DNA of 55,582 nt from Candidatus Melainabacteria bacterium. Its GTDB lineage: Bacteria; Cyanobacteriota; Vampirovibrionia; Obscuribacterales; Obscuribacteraceae. The stretch covers positions 1-55,582 of the forward strand of contig PLXC01000105.1 of assembly GCA_003151275.1 (NCBI GenBank), given 5' to 3'. The notes under the pieces are model-generated. The model did no database searches and was not told the DNA's origin. It saw only the letters and a program-made list of their open reading frames with translations. Shown in pieces: positions 50,959 through 55,582 of the stretch. Within the stretch, counting starts at the first letter, position 1; each line of letters begins with the position of its first letter. The translations under genes were made by a program, and so were the position numbers.

Positions 50959-51032
50959 CGGGGCGTAGCGCAGCTTGGTAGCGTGTCCGTTTCGGGTGCG
51001 GAAGGCCGGAGGTTCAAATCCTCTCGTCCCGA
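50959..51032 (+). tRNA. tRNA-Pro (anticodon CGG)
   Basis: 74-nt cloverleaf. The acceptor stem is CGGGGCG (50959-50965) with CGTCCCG (51025-51031), allowing one G-U pair, with discriminator A at 51032. The D arm is GCGCAGCTTGGTAGCGT. The anticodon stem TCCGT/GCGGA encloses loop TTCGGGT with anticodon CGG, and the T arm has GGAGGTTCAAATCCTCT. The discriminator A and first base pair C1-G72 are typical of bacterial tRNA-Pro. CCA is not encoded. Confidence 0.95.
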
Positions 51033-51135
51033 GTCTATTTTATAAGCGTTCCGGAGGCTTCGTCCTTCGCCTCCTCCGCGCTGAGCCGCTCACTGCGCGC
51101 GTACATGCCGCGCTTCGCTCGTCTAGGATTAATCG

Positions 51136-51762
51136 ATGCTCGCTTACCTGCACGGAACCATCGCCCTGAAAGAAATGACTACTGGTCAAGCGGACCGGTT
51201 GGTGCTTGATGTGGGCGGCGTAGGTTTCGAATTAACAGTTTCACGGCGCACTCTCATGCTTCTCGGACTGCCAGGAGATGAAGCTACTGTGCACACCGCT
51301 TTAACGATCAGGGAAACCGAATGGAACCTGTTTGGATTTGCGACGCAGGATGAACGACAAGTTTTTGGCTTACTTCAATCCGTCAGCGGCATTGGACCCA
51401 AGCTGGCACTGGCACTGGTCGGCACTCTTGGTCCTCAACAGTTAGCAGAAGCGATTTTGGCCGGCGACCATAAAATGATCAGCCAAGCACCAGGTGTTGG
51501 CGCAAAAGTAGCTCAACGTATTATTCTTGAATTAAAAGCGAAAATTGAAGATTGGACGAGACAGCGCGGACTGACGACCGAAGCGCCAGCGGGCTGGAGC
51601 ACGGTGGCTGAAGAAGTTAGAAATATTCTGGAAGGGCTCGGTTACACGGGCACTGAAATCAACATGGCTTTGAAAAAAGCTCGGGAAGAAAAGTTGGACG
51701 AAGACGTCGAGTCCCTAGTTCGTTACAGTTTGAAAGTACTTGGCGCTGCGTCAATATCTTAA
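51136..51762 (+). CDS. ruvA: Holliday junction binding protein RuvA
   Basis: Tetrameric DNA-binding partner of RuvB. At 208 residues it has domain I OB-fold MLAYLHGTIALKEM and VLDVGGVGFELTVS with the acidic-pin region, and domain II with two helix-hairpin-helix motifs: LQSVSGIGPKLALALVGTLG and ISQAPGVGAKVAQRIILELK. A flexible linker (DWTRQRGLTTEAP) leads to domain III, EVRNILEGLGYTGTEINMAL, which contacts RuvB. The ATG start follows a GC-rich hairpin region (GGAGGC at 51053 with GCCTCC at 51069) between tRNA-Pro and ruvA. ruvB is 34 kb away in the window on the opposite strand. Confidence 0.97.
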   Translation: MLAYLHGTIALKEMTTGQADRLVLDVGGVGFELTVSRRTLMLLGLPGDEATVHTALTIRETEWNLFGFATQDERQVFGLLQSVSGIGPKLALALVGTLGPQQLAEAILAGDHKMISQAPGVGAKVAQRIILELKAKIEDWTRQRGLTTEAPAGWSTVAEEVRNILEGLGYTGTEINMALKKAREEKLDEDVESLVRYSLKVLGAASIS

Positions 51763-51776
51763 GCCGGGACACTTGA

Positions 51777-51820
51777 AGTCGGGTAGCTTGCTGTAGAGAC
51801 CTCACTAGTGCCCACAGGCG
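51777..51820. repeat. Second copy of the short intergenic repeat near 22 kb
   Basis: AGTCGGGTAGCTTGCTGTAG followed by AGACCTCACTAGTGCCCACAG matches, with a few substitutions and small gaps, the unit at 22048-22090 behind rsmD. It lies 15 nt after the ruvA stop. Two sites at gene ends suggest a dispersed REP-like repeat. Confidence 0.6.
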
Positions 51821-51836
51821 CTCATCGGATAAATTC

Positions 51837-52574
51837 GTGCCTGCCCTCCATAAAAACTCGTACAGAATTTGGCTGATCTTTCGCGGCGCCTTGCTCGGCA
51901 TCCTTCTTGGCGCCGCTATGTCGGTGCTGCCAATTTGCGGGATCAGAAGAGCTACGCAACCCGTTTTTAGTCAGCCCGCTCAGGTGATCTTTTTTGCTGA
52001 ATGGTTAATTGTGTGCGCCATCACAGGCGGTGTACTTCTGCCAAAATTTGCCTTCGGCGATCCACTTTTGGACAGCTTACCCGAGTCATTAGGCAAGCCA
52101 AAGCGCTTGTTCAAACAATTGATGATGCCTGTGGCCGCATTGCTTTTCCTGTTGTTGTATTTTGCTGCGAGCGGACTTTGTCAGCGCCTGGACATGGGCG
52201 TGATTCGTGGCGGCCAAACGACCGTGCAAATCTTCCGATTTCTTGGACTGTCAATTGCTACTGCCGGTTTACTGCTTCAATCGTATGCTTTACTTGCGTC
52301 AGCAAAGGCAAATTCAACGCTGGAATCAGGAAATGGCTACGTACACAGCCCATTTTTGAAGTTGCGACATCCATGTTTCTTCGCGACATTAGTAACATTA
52401 ATTGGAATCCCTTTAGTGCTGGGAACTTGGTATCCACTCTTTGCACTGCCCGGAATTTTTATTGTGATGAAATGGATAGTAGCGGAGCAAGAAAAAGTGT
52501 TGCTCGAGAAATTAGGGGCTGCGTATGAGCAATATCAGTCGAGCACGCGCCGCCTTCTGCCTTACTTCTATTAA
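51837..52574 (+). CDS. Isoprenylcysteine carboxyl methyltransferase / phospholipid methyltransferase-like membrane protein
   Basis: A 245-residue protein with about five spans: near 8-30, 48-65, 95-115, 130-150 and 185-215. The C-terminal block has the signature of the ICMT/PEMT-like families: LKLRHPCFFATLVTLIGIPL (R-H-P-x-Y/F) followed by VAEQEKVLLEKLGAAYEQYQ (E-E-like, L-x-x-x-F/L-G-x-x-Y-x-x-Y) and a terminal RRLLPYFY. These membrane enzymes bind SAM at the C-terminal pocket and methylate lipids or prenyl-cysteine; bacterial members mostly have unknown substrates. The start is GTG at 51837. It precedes the I9-like gene by 15 nt and is probably co-transcribed with it. Confidence 0.8.
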   Translation: MPALHKNSYRIWLIFRGALLGILLGAAMSVLPICGIRRATQPVFSQPAQVIFFAEWLIVCAITGGVLLPKFAFGDPLLDSLPESLGKPKRLFKQLMMPVAALLFLLLYFAASGLCQRLDMGVIRGGQTTVQIFRFLGLSIATAGLLLQSYALLASAKANSTLESGNGYVHSPFLKLRHPCFFATLVTLIGIPLVLGTWYPLFALPGIFIVMKWIVAEQEKVLLEKLGAAYEQYQSSTRRLLPYFY

Positions 52575-52589
52575 TGAAAAGGATTTACC

Positions 52590-52835
52590 ATGCAAGATAA
52601 CACGAACCATGTGCCCAATCAAATCCTTGCCATGCTGAAAGCTGGCCTGCAAGAAGCAGATGTTAAAACCACAGTCGCAAATGCTGGTGGCACGGTGATT
52701 AAGACAACGTCCAATGGCAAACTAACTGCCATTCTCATTAACGTTGAAAACGTGGACAAAGCAATGGAAATTTTGCAAAAGTCAGGGCAGTTTGAAGCAA
52801 TTCAACTCAATTACTTGAGTCAGCACTCTAGTTAG
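52590..52835 (+). CDS. Stand-alone inhibitor-I9/subtilase-propeptide-like small protein
   Basis: An 81-residue protein with AAGGA upstream of the ATG. The region from VPNQILAMLKAG to the end is similar to residues 51-130 of the gene at 55155: shared VPNQIL-x-M, G-x5-V, a GGT/NGT turn, (K/R)T-x-SNG-x-LT, (I/V)NV and F-(E/D)-A-(I/V)-Q. The pattern, V-P-N-Q-I-L-hydrophobic-x6 then GT-V/I-V-x-T, followed by a strand with NV, is that of subtilase propeptides (inhibitor I9/fervidolysin-type), which fold and inhibit proteases. No signal peptide or protease is attached. A cytosolic inhibitor or an independent small domain is inferred. It is convergent with the secreted-protein gene at 52828, overlapping by 8 nt. 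Confidence 0.65.
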   Translation: MQDNTNHVPNQILAMLKAGLQEADVKTTVANAGGTVIKTTSNGKLTAILINVENVDKAMEILQKSGQFEAIQLNYLSQHSS

Positions 52836-53475
52836 TGAAATAGTACAAGGATGCTTCCCTGCCTCTGGGCTCAGACTGCAGATCTATGTGCATCGTGGCG
52901 CTGATGCCCGTGTCAGGCTGGATCTGATAGGGAAAGAAGTTGAACTGCCCCAAATCGCTTTTTACTTGATCGAAGATTTCTCCAGGAACAATGACAATGC
53001 TCAACATAGCTGATTTCAGCCCCGTGTCCAGTAGTAATCTGACTGTCGCGTTAGCTACTGCACAGTGATTTTGAGCGATATCTTTACTCTGACGAAAGTG
53101 GATGACGCCTTGCTGACCGGATTCGACATCGAGGGTGTGGACTTTGCGACACCCCACCGGCTTGCAATCGTGGTACCACAAATCCTCGTACCAAACAGGA
53201 TCAAATGAGGCCCGTTGTCTGCCAAACCGCGAGGTCAGGCGGTAAGTAACCTTCACTTTGCTAAGCGGATGTAATCCTGATCCCGGATAGTTCAAAAAGT
53301 TCTTCATTGTAGTGGTATCAGCAGTGATCACCCAATCAAAGCGTTGGTTCATTGTTTCGTCACTAAAATCGTCGACATCCCCTGGACCACCGGGATCATC
53401 GAGTGCGCTGCATGGATTTAAGAAAACAAAAAACAAAAAAACAAAAAGCGAGATTACCCTCGCCGCGTTATTCAT
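52828..53475 (-). CDS. Secreted protein in the TadE-like operon
   Basis: A 215-residue protein. The ATG at 53475 overlaps the TadE-like stop by 8 nt and is followed by a signal peptide (AARVISLFVFLFFVFLNPCS, cleavage near CSA-LD). A Gly/Asp-rich segment (DDPGGPGDVDDFSDE) follows, then a compact domain with four cysteines (WYHDCKPVGCRKVHTLD, then NHCAVANATVRLLLD). The segment LDVESGQQGVIHFRQSKDIA and the final QPDTGISATMHIDLQ are beta-rich. The domain is not recognised. Its coupling to a TadE-like gene suggests a pilus-like or surface-assembly partner. A longer start at 53511 is disfavoured because it lacks translational coupling and does not begin with the signal. Confidence 0.65.
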   Translation of the reverse strand: MNNAARVISLFVFLFFVFLNPCSALDDPGGPGDVDDFSDETMNQRFDWVITADTTTMKNFLNYPGSGLHPLSKVKVTYRLTSRFGRQRASFDPVWYEDLWYHDCKPVGCRKVHTLDVESGQQGVIHFRQSKDIAQNHCAVANATVRLLLDTGLKSAMLSIVIVPGEIFDQVKSDLGQFNFFPYQIQPDTGISATMHIDLQSEPRGREASLYYFTN

Positions 53476-54025
53476 TGATGAAATAACCTTTGGTAATTGG
53501 GTTGCGGCCAAGATTTTCCCAAGGCGAAGTGGCGCCGATTCTAAATGGCACTGCTTCAGTCAGCCCGACGATATTGACGCCACCATAACGCAGCAACATC
53601 GCGGGCGCGATTTGACAATCGACTGACAGCTCCAAAATGTACTCACATGGAGTTTTCTTTCCCTCTGGGAACCACTCTTTGGGGATTTTTTTAGGCTCAG
53701 TGACGATGATTCTTTCGTTGGGAAGACGGGTCTGGGTAATGATTAAGCGCAATACAATGTTTTTAGGCTGTACGCCTCCCAGTCTGATTAAGCGCGTTTC
53801 AAGCGACGGATCCGCGTCCATCAAAGCAAAAGATTGGCTAAGGCTTTCGCACAATGAGAGTTTACGGGCATAGCTGGCAATTATTTCTTGAGCAAGAAAA
53901 AAGCGGACCGGCATAATGCCTAAATCCAACAACGGAATAAAGAAGAGGAAAACAAGCAAGACAAGCGCCGCGGCAAACTCAGAAATTTGCTGACCTTTGT
54001 TACTTCGAATATTTGTGCGGATCAT
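53468..54025 (-). CDS. TadE-like pseudopilin-type membrane protein
   Basis: A 185-residue protein from the ATG at 54025, which leaves a short basic lead and then the typical TadE pattern: GQQISEFAAALVLLVFLFF, where the acidic Glu sits five residues into the hydrophobic helix, followed by LLDLGIMPVRFFLAQ. The extracytoplasmic remainder (about 65-185) is beta-rich with TEPKKIPKEWFPEGKKT. TadE-like proteins are minor pilins or pseudopilins of tight-adherence (Flp) systems. No tadA, tadB/C or flp genes are near, so it may use another export route. The ATG at 54085 would add 20 residues before the signal and leave only 10 bp to the divergent gene. Confidence 0.68.
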   Translation of the reverse strand: MIRTNIRSNKGQQISEFAAALVLLVFLFFIPLLDLGIMPVRFFLAQEIIASYARKLSLCESLSQSFALMDADPSLETRLIRLGGVQPKNIVLRLIITQTRLPNERIIVTEPKKIPKEWFPEGKKTPCEYILELSVDCQIAPAMLLRYGGVNIVGLTEAVPFRIGATSPWENLGRNPITKGYFINE

Positions 54026-54095
54026 GCGACGTCGTGCTTTGATAGAATCAGCTTCAGAATAACATGTGAAGCTACTTACGCCCATGGTCTTATAA

Positions 54096-55016
54096 ATGCC
54101 ACTCTATAGCAACGCCCGCTTAAGAAGAAATCCAAGAAGCCGCGAAAGGGGCAGTATGCTGACGATGACGACCCTAGTAGTAGGCATTTTCCTGCTTACT
54201 TGCCTCGTTGGATTTGGATTCTACTTATTGTTAGCACAACAAAAGAAGGGGCAGAATCAAGCTGACAGCCTCACTCTTTCGCTTGCTGAATCGCTTAACA
54301 AAGATGACAAAATCGGTCAGATGAACAACGTCGTTGCACGTTGTAGAGAACTCGTTTTTGTCTCGAGGCAAAATGCAGATGCCGCCTCAAATGAGCGAAG
54401 CGCAATCCTGGTTCCATTAGCCAATCAACTGTTGGACGAATCAAGAAGCAGTGCTCAGTTTGTTGAAGCGGAAAGAAAGAATCAAATCAGTTATATCACC
54501 AAGAAAGCGCGTGAGGCTGTGGATAAATACAATTTGCATACTCATATCGATTCAACATTTACGTTGCCTTGGTTTAAAACGTACGATCCCCAAGTGCAAG
54601 ACGTCTATTTGGGATACATCGACAAAGTGCAGTCAAATGTCACTAACACCGAGGTGATTCCGGAGCTTAGGGATTACGACGTGCAGCAGAAATATTTTGA
54701 GCGCGGTAGTCAACTGTATCGTGGCAACATAAACGCAAAATTACCTTCACCTGATAGCGACTTAATATTCAAGCTTTCTTCTCTGCCTGCAGATGTGGAT
54801 AAGACCGTCTCACCACCACGTCTAACTAATCCAGAAGTATTTGTAAAGCTCTCTCAGTTATTTGAAAACAATAAATTTGCCGGTCAACGAAATAGCGATC
54901 AACTGCCTTCGGCAGTTGAAGTCGTCGAACACATGGACGTGTCTATGAAGCCTGGTGATCAAAGAGTTCGCTTGGGATCAACGGCGACAACCAATGGCGG
55001 ATTGCCAGCCCCTTAA
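54096..55016 (+). CDS. TadG/TadE-like membrane-anchored protein
   Basis: A 306-residue protein. Basic lead MPLYSNARLRRNPRSRERG and a hydrophobic helix (MLTMTTLVVGIFLLTCLVGF, about 21-43), then a long outside region with helices (LTLSLAESLNKDDKIGQ and EAERKNQISYITKKA) and later beta-type segments. The RERGS-hydrophobic start and the N-in/C-out arrangement are those of TadE/TadG-like pilus-associated proteins. Divergent from the TadE-like gene with a 70-bp intergenic region between the chosen starts, so both may share control. Without nearby Tad motor genes, assembly function is an inference. No enzymatic motif is visible. Confidence 0.65.
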   Translation: MPLYSNARLRRNPRSRERGSMLTMTTLVVGIFLLTCLVGFGFYLLLAQQKKGQNQADSLTLSLAESLNKDDKIGQMNNVVARCRELVFVSRQNADAASNERSAILVPLANQLLDESRSSAQFVEAERKNQISYITKKAREAVDKYNLHTHIDSTFTLPWFKTYDPQVQDVYLGYIDKVQSNVTNTEVIPELRDYDVQQKYFERGSQLYRGNINAKLPSPDSDLIFKLSSLPADVDKTVSPPRLTNPEVFVKLSQLFENNKFAGQRNSDQLPSAVEVVEHMDVSMKPGDQRVRLGSTATTNGGLPAP

Positions 55017-55154
55017 ATTCTTTCAAGCGCACCATATCCAATACTATTATCGATGCCTGGACTGAGACTCAGCGTTTGAATCCTTCGTTTAGCAACTAGA
55101 TAGCAACGACCTCCGCGGTTATACTTGCAAAACTTGTCTTCTTGAGGATTTGGT

Positions 55155-55582
55155 ATGAAAGAATCAGGACGTGAACACCGAAGTCAGGTTGCTGTGGCAA
55201 TGCTGGTCATAGCGGGGATCTCAGTTTCTCTAGGCTCCGTTTGCGTGGCCCAAACGACCAAACGTCCAACTCAACCGGTAGCACGACAGTCTGGTCCAGA
55301 TTCCGTACCAAATCAGATTCTTGTCATGGTTCATCCTGGTTCCGACAAATCCGAAGTAAGCGACGCGCTGAAAAACCTTAACGGTACAATCGTGCGCACA
55401 ATGAGCAACGGCACATTGACTTGCTATGTCGTGAATGTGCCCGTGGGCAAGTTAGACGAGAGCATGGACAAATTGTCGAAGGATAAACAACATTTTGATG
55501 CGGTGCAGAAAAACGTGATTTTGCACAGGCTGAATCATGAACACAATCCACCACCACCACCACCTCCACCTCCTCCACCTCC
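55155..55582 (+). CDS. Secreted I9-like protein with polyproline tail (runs off the window)
   Basis: The open frame from ATG 55155 reaches the window edge (142 complete codons). GAGG lies about 8 nt before the ATG. A signal peptide (VAMLVIAGISVSLGSVCVA, cleavage before Q) is followed by a Pro/Thr linker, then an inhibitor-I9-like domain starting VPNQILVMVHPG and including GTIVRTMSNGTLTCYVVNV and HFDAVQKN. After NHEHN it continues with twelve Pro in a row at the window end, so a Pro-rich spacer and possibly another domain follow outside. It is a paralogue of the small gene at 52590. No subtilase catalytic domain is visible, but one could lie beyond the edge. Confidence 0.7.
   Translation, partial: MKESGREHRSQVAVAMLVIAGISVSLGSVCVAQTTKRPTQPVARQSGPDSVPNQILVMVHPGSDKSEVSDALKNLNGTIVRTMSNGTLTCYVVNVPVGKLDESMDKLSKDKQHFDAVQKNVILHRLNHEHNPPPPPPPPPPP

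Noticed and set aside
55550..55582. CCACCACCTCC repeats at the window end as a CRISPR or satellite
   Set aside because: They are in frame and encode the polyproline spacer of the secreted I9-like protein.
1..55582. Search by eye for transposases, integrases, CRISPR arrays and rRNA
   Set aside because: None found: no DDE or integrase motifs in any frame, no regularly spaced repeats of 24-40 nt and no rRNA-like sequence.

Overview
The window (about 55.6 kb, roughly balanced GC) is a gene-dense bacterial chromosome segment. It holds ordinary housekeeping genes (eno start, ruvA, ruvB, rsmD, nusB, ftsY, cdsA, gdhA, two tRNAs) among many lineage-specific membrane, secreted and signalling genes. 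I see no phage, transposase, integrase or CRISPR array. A long cyanobacterial-style NusB next to FtsY, five Ser/Thr kinases carrying TPR, LRR, zinc-ribbon or membrane modules, and many TPR and Cys-rich proteins fit a non-photosynthetic cyanobacterial relative (Vampirovibrionia/Melainabacteria, Obscuribacter-like). That assignment is inference from gene content and was not tested against a database.

Layout. 1-8.6 kb: divergent enolase start, then rightward genes for a zinc-ribbon protein, a radical SAM protein, an acetolactate decarboxylase with an added N-terminus, a membrane/hydrolase-like/thioredoxin fusion, an eIF2B-type protein, a secreted protein and a kinase-TPR protein. 8.6-12.6 kb: leftward EamA permease - formimidoyltransferase/cyclodeaminase - glutamate dehydrogenase, a likely glutamate/one-carbon unit. 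12.8-17.6 kb: M50B-like membrane protease, a non-coding stretch with a structured element and tRNA-Ser(GCU), and leftward ruvB-yibE/F-cdsA. 17.7-25.3 kb: 7TM-HD phosphodiesterase, EF-hand-like protein, a protein of four tandem MshEN-like modules, rsmD, nusB-ftsY and a secreted protein. 25.5-35.2 kb: a large repeat protein with a HELAH metalloprotease centre, a second copy of the structured element, acyl/acetyl-CoA synthetase, a hydrolase, small secreted proteins, TerC, a TPR lipoprotein and a membrane protein. 35.3-40.2 kb: two adjacent related kinases, one with TPR-type and one with LRR output. 40.3-45.3 kb: transporter, hydantoinase/oxoprolinase, DUF309, and a response regulator with a degenerate GGDEF domain. 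45.4-50.9 kb: a compact operon of two membrane-anchored variant kinases around a membrane TPR protein. 51-55.6 kb: tRNA-Pro(CGG), ruvA, an isoprenylcysteine-methyltransferase-like protein, two inhibitor-I9-like proteins and divergent TadE/TadG-like proteins.

The most unusual signals are: (1) two copies, 14 kb apart, of a ~110-nt intergenic element with conserved blocks that pair with each other; (2) the membrane/PH-like/kinase - TPR - RDD/PH-like/kinase operon; (3) the stand-alone tandem MshEN protein; (4) enzyme-like proteins with altered key residues (GDH Lys to His, hydrolase Ser to Glu, GGDEF to TGPFE, DFG to DFN); and (5) stand-alone subtilase-propeptide-like proteins.
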